Positions 30,819 to 42,672 are shown, counted from the stretch's first letter. The stretch: 64,000 nucleotides of DNA from Lycium barbarum (GCF_019175385.1 NC_083345.1:44166098-44230097); one strand, 5' to 3'. The notes: generated by a model from the sequence alone, not told the origin. Program-made: numbers and translations.

Positions 30819-31997
30819 AATCCTTGCTTGTCCTCGAGCAAAGAACATAAACTAAAGTAGCGGCTAAAATTTTAAGTAAAATAATGAGATTTTTTTTTTA
30901 CAAACAAAAATCAATTAAGATTACATCACTAGTTCAAAGAATTTTAACCGCTTTCATATCTATCTATTGAGAACCAAAATCACAATATTTCCTAATCCCA
31001 GTATGTCTCACCGAATGAAGAAAGATGCCCATAAATCACACAATATATAAAAAGGGCTCTCTCTCTCTCCACAAAGAAGTATCTCAAGCTACTCGAGATT
31101 GCCATAAGCTTGCTTATCATGTGATTCTCCACTAATATAGGAGTCTTTGAGTTGAGATCATGTAGGACTTTTATTAGGTTGTAAAGTGGGTTTAGGGATT
31201 GTTAGGATATTTATATATGGATAAAAGTGACTCGAGTCCCCTATAAGCATCACAATACTTTAACATTTAATCACCATTGCTTTCCTTCTTTAAAAAGAAA
31301 AAAAAAAATCAACCTCCATGTATTTTTCATTATTTCTTATTTTTCAACCCTCTTTTTATATTTCCTCTTATTTTCCTTACAAGTTGTCATAAGTTTTCGT
31401 TCTATTTTTTTTCTTCTTCTTGGAATCACAACATTCTTGAAAGATCAATAAGCTTAACGATCAGCATTACTCTTTTCTTTCTTTCATATCTACTCCTCCG
31501 CACTTTCTTTTGCAATCAATTTAATTTTTTCACCGACAAAAAAGGAATAGAGTGAATAAAAAGATGTGACAACAAAGATTAGGCCAATATTGAAGTTTTG
31601 CTTATCAAGAAAATAAGGGATAATTCATTTAGGCTCAAGGGGGCTGACTAGGGATAAAAATAAATAAGGTAGGTCAATTTGGTGATTATTTAACAAGGAA
31701 GACCTACTTTCATTTCCAACTCAAAAATCTTCCTAGAATTTCGCCTCAATCCACATTCAAGGCAAGTTCTAGATTTCGAAGAAGTAGGAGATCTGGGCAA
31801 TATAACCTGACAACACAATACACTCCAGATTAGAAAAAGTATAATTTTAATCATCAATAAATAAATATGAGTTTGGAAAAGTATTCATGTAACCCATGAA
31901 TGATACTCAATCAAATCTGTTTTATCACAATCCCATTATAAGAAAATCAAGTTTTAGTCTACTTATGTAGTATTAAATATCCTAAAAAGTGTTCAGT
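30819..31997. other. Non-coding interior of the gag-only retrotransposon
   Basis: No gene. Minus-strand text next to the purine tract (tcctcgagcaaagaacat on plus) is typical of the untranslated tail of Athila-like elements. A short run of ct repeats lies at 31058-31070. Open frames at 31227-31555 are Phe/Leu-rich products of T-rich DNA. Confidence 0.6.
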
Positions 31998-32533
31998 TCA
32001 AAATACTACGACCATGGCAAAGAACTGAATTAAGAAATCCATGGAAGTGTATAAAGAAATTATATATACACATGATAAATAATTTGAAAGGCAAGAGGAG
32101 ATAAAGGGACTCCATTTATTTTTCTTTTTTCTTCGAGAGCTTGTGAGCTCCACCCCCAGTTTTGAATCAATTTTTCTTTTTCGCTCCTTGGGGCTCTTTT
32201 TCGAGCTTATTTGGCAATGAACATCATAAAATATTTTCTCTTTTCGCACATCCCACTCTTTTTTGGCCTTGTCTCCGGGGGAAAGCAAATGTGCATGATG
32301 ATCCTTGACTCCATTTTACATTTTTCATGATGATCGTTCCATGCATTTTTCTGCAAATTCCCAATAACAAAATCCACAAAATCATAATGATCAGAAGAAA
32401 TTGAAGAATAACAGTTAAAGGATATTTTATTTGTGCTTGTAACCTCTTCATTCTCATTTTCTTTGAAACTAATCAATTTATGAGGATACGAAAAATGGGG
32501 GTATGCATTCATCACTTGTTGAATTAAATTCAA
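31998..32533 (-). pseudogene. Downstream gag frames of the gag-only element
   Basis: Two overlapping minus-strand frames (32207-32533 and 31998-32288) follow the main gag frame after frameshifts. The last has a Lys/Arg-rich stretch (DKAKKEWDVRKEKIF, KSPKERKRKIDSK). They look like the C-terminal end of the same protein. I recognise no domain. Confidence 0.5.
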
Positions 32534-33257
32534 TCAAGCCTTTATTGTCAGCTTTCTTCACTAGATTGGTATTTTCATCATGAGCGGTAGATACTTTTTC
32601 ACAAGGCTCATTTATTTTATCAATTGGTCTATTCCCACATGGCATAGTTTCATTTAAAAGTTCATCACCACTATAGGAGATTACTATACTTACTAATTGA
32701 TTTAATTGCATTGTTAGATCCGTAATGGCTTTATGCTTCTGTGCATATTTCTCATTGATATTTTTTATGAAATTATGCACATATTTTTTCACGCTCACGC
32801 TCTCCTCTTGAAGTGATTCACTGTCAATAATTTGATTCCCTTGTGAGTATTGGTTGCATTCCGGATTGCAATCATATTGACTGGAATCAATGTACCTGAA
32901 AGAACTAGAAACAACGTAAGATTGTTCATAAGAAGGACCAAAGAAATAAGTATTACCTATTTGGCATTCATGAACAAGGTGACTTTCACCACAATATTCA
33001 CAAGTAATGGACCTTTGATTGACTTTATTAATTAATCCTTCAAGGTCGCCCATTCTCTCAGAATCCACATAAAAGAATGTGTTACTTGTTTGGCATTCGA
33101 AACTTTGATGGTTGCTACCACAATAGTCACAGGTAATGGCTTTTTGGCAATATTTTTCTGCCAGCTCAACAAGACTTTCACTTGGTTGGTTGAATTTCAT
33201 TTTTAAAGTGTTTGAAGTGAGTTCATATTCAAAACATATTTTGTTTCTCCCTAGCAC
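32478..33257 (-). CDS. Gag-like protein with two zinc knuckles (259 aa)
   Basis: Open frame beginning about 200 bp inside the primer site. Near residues 43 and 88 it has two short Cys motifs, CDYCGSNHQSFEC and CEYCGESHLVHEC, each CX2CX3HX4C, a form found in Athila-type gag. They are repeats of one another (AITCDYCG / SITCEYCG). A helical region follows (NFIKNINEKYAQKHKAITDL). The C-terminus is continued in other frames downstream, so the full protein is probably frameshifted. It is the only coding capacity of the element and would supply the particle protein. Confidence 0.7.
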   Translation of the reverse strand: MLGRNKICFEYELTSNTLKMKFNQPSESLVELAEKYCQKAITCDYCGSNHQSFECQTSNTFFYVDSERMGDLEGLINKVNQRSITCEYCGESHLVHECQIGNTYFFGPSYEQSYVVSSSFRYIDSSQYDCNPECNQYSQGNQIIDSESLQEESVSVKKYVHNFIKNINEKYAQKHKAITDLTMQLNQLVSIVISYSGDELLNETMPCGNRPIDKINEPCEKVSTAHDENTNLVKKADNKGLIEFNSTSDECIPPFFVSS

Positions 33258-33302
33258 TTATTAGGTACCAGTATACTTGAAACTTTTTTGAAAAATAACG
33301 TG

Positions 33303-33340
33303 AATAATAATAAAATAATAATAATAATAATAATAATAAT
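33303..33340. repeat. (AAT)n microsatellite
   Basis: About twelve AAT units between gag and the primer site, in the untranslated leader. Confidence 0.9.
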
Positions 33341-33463
33341 ATCTTCAAGTTTTGTTCCCTAAACTTGTTAGGAATTAGAGTACAAAGTACCAGAAGAAGT
33401 AGTGCAAGAAAGAAATCTCAAAGTAGTAATAAGAAAATTAATTTGAAGTAGATGTTTACTAAT

Positions 33464-33481
33464 CACCGGCATCGGCGCCAA
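33464..33481 (-). promoter_or_regulatory. Primer binding site, tRNA-Asp-like
   Basis: The plus strand reads tcaccggcatcggcgcca, matching the tRNA-Asp 3' end at 16 of 18 positions, 6 bp from the LTR edge. The Athila-like element at 10935 has the perfect version. Confidence 0.85.
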
Positions 33482-33487
33482 AAATTT

Positions 33488-34895
33488 GATGAGGCCAAAG
33501 CGTATAGGAAAATTCGCTCGTACTCTGCCAAATTCTAGTATAGTTTAAGATATCGTCCCCAGAGATTGGAACCACCTAGGCTGCAGATGCGCATTGTCTT
33601 GGGTTCTATTTGAAAGAATCAAATTGATGAAAGGAGAGGTTTTGAAATTATAAATTACTTAAAATAAAATAAACAACTTATTAGAAAATTTAAAAAGAAA
33701 AGAGTTGGGAGTCGTTGAATCCACTTGGTACAATTATAATAAAATCTCATTCTATTAAATTCCACAAAAGAATAGAAAAACATATTTGACTTGATTTGTG
33801 TTATGAGTAATAAAGACCTCTTGCGATTAGCCCTGAAAATCACTAAACTTATTTGAAACAATCCCTCCGCGAGAATTAGAACTGAAAGAAATAAGATAGA
33901 GACCCCTCAAATCATTAAACTTATTTGAGTCAATTCCTCCGTGAGAATTAGGACCAAAAGAAATAAGATAACAATTTTAAACCAACAAAATTATTTGAAT
34001 TAATCCCTCCGTGAGAATTAGGACTAAAATAAATAATATTGAGATTTTGGAATCGATAAACTATCTTGAATTAATCCCTCAGTGAGAATTAGGACTAAAA
34101 GAAGCAAGATCAAAGATTTGAATATCAAGACATGAAAAAATTAAAGTAGAGATAATATTATAACATCATACCAAGCTTCTTCAACTATCTCAACAAAACG
34201 AAACTACTCCATTAAGGAGTATGCAAGAAAGAAATTGAAAACAAAATACTGCTCCTACGAATATAAAATAAAAAGAAGAGAAATAGAGCAAAGACTATTT
34301 TGTATGTCTTTCTCAAGATTGGATTATATAATTTATAAGCAAAGTGATGCCTCTATTTATAGGAAAATATAGTGTCTCCCCCTACGAATGCATTCCTTGA
34401 AGTAGTGCTCACATCCGTGACCTTACTTGGCGGGTGTGAGTATGAAAGTGAGGGTCACACCCGTGGATTTCAACACTTGACGGGTGTGAGTATGAAAGTG
34501 GTGGTTACACCCGTGGATTATACAACTTCTTTCTTGATGCCAACACTTGACGGGTGTGAAGATGAAAGTGGTGGTCACACTCGTGGATTTCAACACTTGA
34601 CTAGTGTGAGTATGAAAGTGGCGGTCACACTTGTGAATTTTACAACTTCTCCCAATGTTGTCTTTATGTAATTCCCAAATGTGAAATTTCACAGTTGTGA
34701 ACATGGACTTGTGGTTGCACCCATGAAATATTTTCTTATATCTTTGACATTTGCTTATTTTTCATTCTTCCAAGACATTCTTTTTCCTGCAAGATTCCGT
34801 CAGAAAATATGCGAGAATAAGATATAATTATTCATGTTTTATTTTAAAACTTATTTTTTTATGTATAAAATTACATGAATAATTTACACCCATCA
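33488..34895 (-). repeat. 5' LTR of the gag-only retrotransposon
   Basis: Starts tgatgaggcc and ends acccatca (1,408 bp). It holds the tandem arrays described for its partner, a TATA box at 34354 and the 90-bp block lost from the other LTR. Confidence 0.9.
34354..34361 (-). promoter_or_regulatory. TATA box of the gag-only retrotransposon
   Basis: Minus-strand context CCTATAAATAGAGGCATCAC. The transcript would start in the following ~30 bp and pass the leader and primer site. The left LTR has a one-base variant (aataaataga). Confidence 0.75.
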
Positions 34896-34900
34896 CTCAT

Positions 34901-35777
34901 AAAATGAATAAATAGAAAATATTATTCTATTGTTGACCGCCTAAGTTTCGAAGCAAATAGAGTACATATATGCTATTTAATAATATTTTTTTAGTAGTGA
35001 TAAAATGAAAAAGTTCTTTTTTCATTCCTAAAGTTATCAATCACAATTTTGTGTGTTTCATTACTTTCAATACGACAGTTAAAGTTAAATTAAAATTATA
35101 CTATTTTGAATAATTAAAAGGTTGTTAGTGTTTTATGTTAAAGAACAACGACTATTTAATTGAAAATTCAAACTTAAGGAATTAATTTGATCTTTTTTTC
35201 TTTTATTTTTAACGTGACTTTTAGCCCTTGTTACTTTGTAAGACAAATGTATAAACTTCAATGATCATATGAGGAACAAAAAAAAAAAAAAAAGATAAAT
35301 GACTTTACTAGGGAATTTGCTTAAGTTGAGTGACGATTTGAGGAACTGACTCTTTCTTTATCCATGGTCTAAATTGTCATGGTAAATTTATGATATCTAC
35401 TTGATAAAATCGTGTTACTTTAAGGAGCTATTTAGGTATTTAACCTATTTTAATATTTAAAATTGAAATATGTGTTTGTTTTTATTTAATCAATTATCTA
35501 TTTGTAATGTATGCACTCATTCAGGTGTTGAGAATTCCACTTATAATTTTGGAAGAACTTAGTAATTTTGGTGCAGATCATGTATTTGTATTAAAATATG
35601 CATTTAAAAATGTATATATAATTTATGAAGAACTCAAGTAATTTTTTTTCTAAAATCTAGGACCCACAAAATTAATATCCTAATCAACCTCTGCTCTATA
35701 TACATATAAGCAAGGTTAATTAACAACAACCGACTTAAAATTTTGAATCAACCTTTAATTTTGAAGGAAAAAATAGA
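34901..35777. other. Non-coding stretch, no gene recognised
   Basis: AT-rich, with an A run at 35278-35294 and no clear repeat ends. Confidence 0.5.
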
Positions 35778-35779
35778 TA

Positions 35780-36261
35780 TTCCCTCCATCCCAAAAAGAT
35801 TGTCTTCTTTTTCCTTTTAGGCTGTCTCAAAAAGATTGACACTTTTCTATATTTAGAAACAATTTAACTTTATGAGATGATTTACCGCCATGTAAATATC
35901 TAAGATTTGTTTTATCACACATTTCAAAAGTCTTTCTTTATTTCTTAAACTTTATGTCAAATCCAACTACTCCCTTCATTCACTTTTACTTGTCCACTTT
36001 TGATTTTGCACACCCCTTAAGAATTAATAAATGAAGTATGTATTTTACTATAATACCCATATTAATTGGTGTATAGTCTCATTGGAGTGGAAAAATGATT
36101 TGAAAATGAGTAATTAATGTTAAGGGTAAAACAACAAAAAATAAAATTGTCTTTTTTTGATATGCTAAAAATGACAAGTAAAATTAAAAATTCATTTTTA
36201 AAATATTGGAGATGTAAAAATGAACGGAGGGAGTAAGACAATCATTTTGGGATAGAGGGAC
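35780..36261. mobile_element. Outer Stowaway-like MITE (hosts a second one)
   Basis: The ends ttccctccatcccaaaaag and ttttgggatagagggac are inverse and flanked by TA (35778-35779, 36262-36263). TA duplication and CTCCCTCCGTCCC-type ends are features of Stowaway/mariner MITEs. The inner 35970-36233 is a separate insertion. Confidence 0.82.
35970..36233. mobile_element. Inner Stowaway MITE, 264 bp
   Basis: Starts ctcccttcattcacttttac and ends gaacggagggag, with TA on both sides (35968-35969, 36234-36235). Its internal arms also pair (acttgtcc / atgacaagt). It is nested in the outer MITE and so is younger. Confidence 0.9.
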
Positions 36262-36263
36262 TA

Positions 36264-36952
36264 ACAAACATTTTGATTCCGGCGAATAATTATAAGTCGT
36301 GCATTTAAAATAGCTGAAAAGGAACAAGAATGAAAAGAATAAGAAACATCAACGTGGTTGCCAATTGTCATTAGCCGACGGACCAGTCACAACATAGAGG
36401 GCACACGTGCTGTTGGTACCAATTTAAAAATCAAAATTAGTTCAATAATTATACACTATTGTAATGTAAATGGAGTTTTTATGAAGATGACTAGATGAGA
36501 TCCGACATGTAAGGCGAGGTTTCCAGATCCAATTTTGTTTAGCCATACTAATATATGATCTCAAAATAATAAATATTTTTTTGTCTGTTACTTGGTCCTA
36601 CTAATTATGTTATGTTTACAAGGGACTTCCTCCAGGCTCTTACCATCCTCTGAGAATTAAATTGCAAGTGGGAAAAAAGGCAAAATGGAAGTCACAAGCG
36701 CCTTTCCCTTTCCATCAACTGACGCAACAGCACGACATGACTCAGTTTCTATTTCTTGTCTTGGGTGTGTAAGAAAAAAATATTATGATAAAAACATTTA
36801 TATATACATATAAAATTGGTAATAAGCAAAGTGATGTGACACTTTTTTATAATCATCATTTGCATTTATCTTTTGTCTACTTTTTTAGGTATTTTCTCAA
36901 TTTCTTTTGCATTTTTGGTACATTTCTGCTATTAACTAGGGCATAAAGCTGC
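36264..36952. other. Non-coding stretch
   Basis: No gene seen. A slightly GC-richer piece (36350-36420, with ggcacacgtgctg) has an E-box/G-box-like word, but nothing downstream looks like a gene. Confidence 0.45.
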
Positions 36953-37730
36953 GGGCAATTCACACTTCTTTTGGGGTAGTCTTTAAATTTTGTCCCTCAA
37001 ATTGTTGGTCTTTAAGTTTTGCCCTTCGCCTACAATTCATGGACTTTGGGTTCGAACTCCCGCTCAATAAAAAATTTTAAAAAAAATTGCAAGGCAAAAT
37101 TTGAATTTCGCTCTGCCCCCTCTGGCAGACTTTTAGTTATGCTTAACTAAAAATCTGCCGGAGGGGGCAGACTTTGCCTTGAGGCATATATTTTATTTTT
37201 TTACTTTTCAAGAAAAACTTTTAGTTATGCCTTAAGGAAAAGTTCCGCCTTATGGGGCATACTTTTAGTTATGCCTTAACTAAAAGTGTGTCCCATAAGA
37301 CATAACTAAAAGTATGTTCCATAAGGCGAAACTTTTCCTTAAGACATAACTAAAAGTTTGTCTTATAAGGCAAAGTTCTGCCTTATGGGGCAGACTTTTA
37401 GTTCTTTTGGTTATGCCTTAACTAAAAGTCTGCCCCATAAGACATAACTAAACTATGCCTTAAGGAAAAGTTCTGTCTTATGATGCAGACTTTTAGTTAT
37501 GCTGGATCCGGCATAACTTTAGTTTTTCTTTAAAAGTGTATATCGGATTCGGCATACACGCCCCCCAGCCTTACCTTGCGAAATTATTTTTTTATTTTAT
37601 GCTTGAGCGGGAGTTCGAACCCAAAACCTCAGATATTCGCCTAGCATTTCAAGCGAAGGGCAAAACTTAAAGATTACAAATATGAGGGATAAAATTTAAA
37701 GACCACCCCAAAGAAGGACAATCCGCGCAA
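36953..37730. mobile_element. Inverted-repeat element packed with nested palindromes
   Basis: The left arm (gcgggcaattcacacttctt, then gggtagtctttaaatttt) is the inverse of the right arm ending at about 37730 (aaaatttaaagaccacccc ... gacaatccgcgc). A second pairing joins gttcgaactcccgctca and gagcgggagttcgaac. Between them, 37125-37505 repeats agacttttagttatgcc, taactaaaagtctgcc and cataaggcaaa in both orientations, giving several stacked hairpins. There is no coding sequence. Target duplication is not clear, and the superfamily is unknown to me. Confidence 0.78.
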
Positions 37731-38187
37731 AAAAAATGTAAAGCTGCATCATAAAGCCCAACTTAATGCAGCAATCAAATGCAATTAAGCCCAATTAAAA
37801 TTTTAGTTTGAATCATCCCATGTATCAGCCCACGTTTGTCAGATTTTTGCCTCCTTTTAAAGTGCAATAACTTCCCTAATTAACTTCTTTCTAATAATGG
37901 CTTATTAACCTAAAAATTTCGCTGAAACAATCATCAAATGTGGTAGTCTCACTGAGCGTCTCTTCTTGAGTTCGGAACCAAAATGACCAAAAGAAAAATA
38001 CTGTGAATCAAAATATCCCAAGCAAAAAAATTAGTACCAAAGTACATTTAACGCAGTATTTTACTGCGTTATTGTGGGTGTCTTTTTTTTTTTTTTTTAA
38101 TTTTTTAATTTTCACACTTTTTCCGTACTTTGGCCATTGATTAATCATGCTTCGAGATTCCGGAACTTCAATATTTTGTGTAGAACA

Positions 38188-41017
38188 TGTAACGACCCGT
38201 TTGGTCTTTGTAGTCCTTTTGACACTTTCGCCACTTCCGAGCGTTTATTGACTCATTTTGACCCGAGGTTGACTTTTGGGCAAACAGACTTTTTTCGGAG
38301 TTTCATAAACTCCGAGAGGTTCATAGGGTTACTTAGAACATGTATGTGTATTGGTTCGGTTCCCAATGCATTGAGGTGCATTTTGGAACTTTGGACGGGA
38401 AATGGGAAGTAGGCACCGGTGGTTGACTCGGTCAATGGGACCTCTGTTGGAAATTCCGAGACCACGAGTGCGTTCGCAGCGTATTTTCATATGATTTTAG
38501 GTGGTCGAGGTATGAGCAGATGGCCTCGGGAATAACCCAAAAATTTGATGGAAGACTTAGAAAATTTGGGATTTCTGGTGTCTGGTGCCCTCAACGGCGG
38601 CACCAGAGCCGCCCCAGCGGTACCGCTATGGCGGTGTGGTCACTGCTGGGGTGGTCATGAGTAAAATGGGCCTCACCGCTGCAGCGGTGTCCCAGACGCC
38701 ACAGCGGCGCTGCTGTAGCGGCACTCCCTTCGCCGTGGCAGTCACGAGTAGGGGAATTTCATTAAATGTGCCTTAAAATAAGACTTAGACCCTCATTATG
38801 TCATAACTCGATATTGGAGCTTGGGAAGACTGTTCTTGGGGATAAATTGAGAAATTTCATGGAGGTAAAGCTTTGTCTAATCACTTACTTCTCTTTAATC
38901 ATTATCATCTTAGAATCATCCCTCCCTTTTCAATCCCTTAGAAGTAAGAAGGGTTTTGGGAGACTTCTCTCTAGGGTTATAATTGATAAAATTGATGATG
39001 TTAATACTAAAATGTGATGAATCTAAGCTTAGTAACCCCATATCTTCCACTTTTAACGTTGAATTTCGGATTTGGGAATTAGGGTTCATACCCAATTTGG
39101 GGGTTTTTTACTAGAAATCAAATTTGGGGATAAGTCTTGAGCTAGGGTTAAAATGGACCTAATTGATATCATAGCAATATTAGTATCATTCTCCATGATT
39201 TCTAACTTAGAATTCGATTATTCTTAGACTACTTTGGTTCTGAGCTTCAGAGGAAAGATAAGGCGATAGAGTGACTTGTTGGTGTTGTGGTTCGACAGTC
39301 CAGGTAGGTTATGGTTTACCTTTGGTGAGACTTAGTATAGTGAATCACATATTTATATTATGATGTCGGAGACCGCATGTGAACCTTCGGGTGTGAAGTT
39401 GGGATGGATATTACCTTAGGTTGGGCCCTGATGTGTGTTGGGACTAGCAACCCCATTATATGTGTTTGATTGTGTAATCGTGTTGGCTTGATGCCATGTG
39501 TAGTTGGTAGATAACGAATGTCGCTTGTTGTCCTGATTCGGATATGGGTGACATACCCCATGTGAGTACTTGAGATTATTGATATATTATTGACGTATCC
39601 ACTGTTGGTACTTGACTTATATATGTTGGCATACCCACTGTTGGTATTGTGATGTGATGTATTGTTGGCGAACCCTGCTAAGGTACTTGTGATATTGAGT
39701 TTGCTTGTTGATGGTTGACATATGCATTGCACGCATTCTCTCATATTTATCATGCATGGCCGATATCCGGTGATGATCCAGTATCGTTGATGAGCGAAAC
39801 TGATATTTGATAGAATCTTTTACATGAGTGATTGTGAAAAGGACGATGTTCGAAGATCCTTTCCGGAATCATTGTTTATGTGAAACTGACACTTGATAAA
39901 CTCTTTTTACTTGAGTGATTGTGAGGAGGCCGATGTCCAAGGTTTAATTCCAGAATCGTTGATTTATGAAACTGATATTTGACAACTCTTTTGAGTGATT
40001 GTGAGGAAGCAGATGTCCGATGGTTATATTCGGGCATCGTTGTTGCATGGCCGATTCCGATGTTATTCCGGAATCGATTGTAGTGCATGGGCTTCGCGGG
40101 TCCCCCAGAGTGGTGCCGGTGGGACTCCCCTGTGAGCAATTAGCCAGGGTCCCGTTTGTCTGTTTGGCAAAGATCCGGGACGGGTGACACTTAGACTTTG
40201 CGAGTCACACTGGGTTGTACTGCCGAGACGTTGATATTTCCGTCCGGAGTGCATGTGTACACCTCATTTGCATAGCATGGCATGGCATCACATTCATACC
40301 ATTACCGCATTGCATTGCATTGTGATTTGAGTGAGATATCGTGATGACTGTATTGTGATGATTGTGTTGTTGATGTTTGGGCTGTGATAATTCTGTTGTG
40401 GTGGCTGTTTCTGGACTAGATATACTCACACTTATTATATTCGGGTTTAGATATTTACATAGGTGTTGACGGATACTTGGCAATTATATTGTTTCACGCG
40501 TGATTGGTTTACTTGTTTATCTGCGTTATTTTCTGAATTGTGTTAACTATGCTTAGTCGGCCTATAATGTCTACCAGTACTGTTGTTTGTATTGACCTGC
40601 ACTTGCTGCATTCTTTTATGAATGCAAAGTATCAGGCCAGATCTACTTCTCTGACTCGTGGCTGATCGACTCTTCAGCTTCCACTTGAGTTTTCCAGGGT
40701 GAGCATGGCGTCCGCTGACCTCGAAGACTCTTCTATTTCTTATGTCTTACTTTTCACTCAAGACATGATTTGAGACATTTTATGTATTATTATTCAGACC
40801 TTAGCATTCAGATTTAGATGCTCTTGTATGACCAGACCAGATACTGGGGGGATTCATTTACTTCCGCACTTATTTATATTATATCATATTATGAGACTTA
40901 TGTCATTTTACTCCTTTCGCTATTATTTTATTGACTGTGAATGTTAAGTTAAGGGTTCGCCTACCGAGGTGGGAAGGGTAGGTGCCCGCATGACCTAGGT
41001 TAAAATGGGTCTTGATA
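38188..41017 (+). repeat. Solo LTR, Tekay/Del-like, 2.83 kb
   Basis: Begins tgtaacgacccgtttggtc and ends near ttgata (probably from tgaca). The flanks gaaca (38183-38187) and gaacc (41018-41022) are a 4/5 match. The tgtaacgaccc start and the ggtgcccgca text near the end are typical of Tekay/Del LTRs. The uninterrupted twin of the target at about 42185 confirms the insertion point. A GC-rich block at 38590-38755 (gcggtaccgc, ccgctgcagcgg words) and a Cys/Ala-coding shadow frame are part of the LTR. There is no internal region, so it arose by LTR-LTR recombination. Confidence 0.8.
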
Positions 41018-41179
41018 GAACCATACTTATTGTTGTGTGATAAATAAGGTAGGCTCAATACATCAAGGATAAGCAAAACTTCGGGTCGTCGTTTTAGTGG
41101 TTGAAAAATGCTCAAAGTCCATTTTTGTTTGAAGACTTGTGGTCATTAGCTTAAAGTTTTTTATTTTTAGGGTTTAGAT

Positions 41180-42003
41180 TTAAGTGTGTTATTTTTTAAT
41201 GCGTAACTTTATTTCTAATATGTTGCGTTCTCTTTAAAATAAGATTTATTATTAAAAAATAGATACACAAAAAATATACTCAATATTTACTAGAACATGG
41301 ACCATGCACTCAACCAAGGCATGGTTGAAAAGTGCTCGATTATTAGTGATGTTTGATGTGGCATGAACTTAAGTAGTTATATAAATTAATAAGATAAAAT
41401 TATCAAATAATGAGTATAGGGAGAAAAAGTAGCTGTAAATTGGTGAAACTTTAGACGGTCATAACTTTGCGCTCGGACGTCCAATTTACGCGATTTGTTT
41501 TTTGATTTTGCGTATTTTTCCGAGATCTAGCCGCGGAAATTGACACAAGGCGGTTTGACGGGGCCAGTTTTTAGAAAAACCTTATTTTCCTCATTCAATT
41601 TGAATTTTTCCCCAAATTGACGCGCAATTTTCATTCATCTTTAGTAAAACTCTAGTGATAAAAAATATATTTGAAGATGGTAATTCCGTGGTACTGATGT
41701 TTTGAATGCCAATTTCAAGGTTCGAAATTCAATTTATGATAGCAAGTTAGATAGCATTAGTGAACTTTATAAATAATAAAAAATGTCTACATTGTCACTT
41801 TCACAAACTTGGCTTGGTGGTTTAGCCATCTCTTTTTTACTTCTTTTTTATCCCAGCCACCAGGGATCAAATCTAGGCGGGTGCATGTTTTAGTAAATAT
41901 TAAGTATATGTTTTGTGTATCTATTTCGTAATAATAAATCTTATTTTAAAAAGATCACAACATATTTGAAATAAAGTTACGTCATTAAAAAATAACACAC
42001 TTA
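41180..42003. repeat. Inverted-repeat unit (~115-bp arms) inside the foldback
   Basis: Left taagtgtgttattttttaatg ... aataagatttattatt pairs with right aataataaatcttatttt ... cattaaaaaataacacactta. It may be a separate small insertion. A second hairpin lies at 42062-42375 (aacacttagtgttttt / aaacactaagtgttgc and matching inner text). Confidence 0.7.
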
Positions 42004-42672
42004 AGGAACACTTAGTGTTTTTTTTTCATAAAAAGACATAAAAAGATTGCAACATCTTATTTTAATAAATCTTTTTGTTGCAACACTTAGTGTTTTTTTT
42101 CCATACTTTGAAAGTGTTTTTTTTTCCATACTTTGATCAACGATTAGTCGTGTGTCAAGACTCCGAAATGTCAATATTTTATATAGAACTTAATATCTTT
42201 TTCTGCGTACTATAATGTAGGCTCAATACATCAAGGATACGTAAACGTTCGGATCATCGTTTTAGGGGTTTTAAGGTACCCGAAGTAAGTTTTGTTTGGA
42301 AACTTTACGTTTCGGAGTCTTGACACACAACTAATCGTTGGTCAAAATATGAAAAAAAACACTAAGTGTTGCAAAAAAAAAAAAAAGTTAACCAATTTTT
42401 TTTTAATTGGTCGCTATAATACCAAAAAAGAAAAAAAAAACTTTAACGCATTATGTTACTGTATTAAAGGACTTAACTGCGCCGTTACGGTTAAGTCCTT
42501 TAACGCAGTAAAATATTGCGTTAAAGGTAATTTTGTATGAGTTTTTTTTTTTTGGGGGGGGGGGGGGGGGTATTTTGGTTGGTTGTCTTTTTATGGGGTT
42601 ATTTTGGTTCCGGACTCTCTTCCTCTATCGCTACAACCTTATAACCAGTATATATTTATCATGTATCATTGT

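Larger units (their letters stand above)
29262..34900 (-). mobile_element. Non-autonomous LTR retrotransposon carrying only gag (TR-GAG type)
   Basis: Two LTRs (29267-30802 and 33488-34895) enclose 2.7 kb with a tRNA-Asp-like primer site beside the right LTR and a purine tract beside the left, so the element is on the minus strand. The only coding sequence is a gag-like protein with zinc knuckles; there is no RT, RNase H or integrase. Flanking pentamers ttcat (29262-29266) and ctcat (34896-34900) differ by one base and look like the target duplication. The primer type suggests it depends on Athila/Tat enzymes, but that is inference. The left LTR carries a SINE. Confidence 0.88.
37969..42616. 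mobile_element. Mutator-like foldback, interrupted by a solo LTR
   Basis: The ends AGTTCGGAACCAAAAT and the inverse ATTTTGGTTCCGGACT are flanked by ctcttcttg (37960-37968) and ctcttcctc (42617-42625), 7 of 9 matching, as for an aged Mutator-type duplication. Subterminal inverse text also matches (ttaacgcagtattttactgcg near 38048 and the copy near 42500). Without the 2.8-kb LTR the element is about 1.8 kb. It contains its own direct duplication (38100-41130 flanks versus 42100-42310) and further hairpins. Confidence 0.72.

Noticed and set aside
36350..36420. G-box-like cacgtg context as a gene promoter
   Set aside because: The word is common and no gene follows within several kb.
38585..38776. 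Ala/Val/Arg-rich open frame
   Set aside because: GC-rich palindromic block of the solo LTR; no homologous protein recognised.
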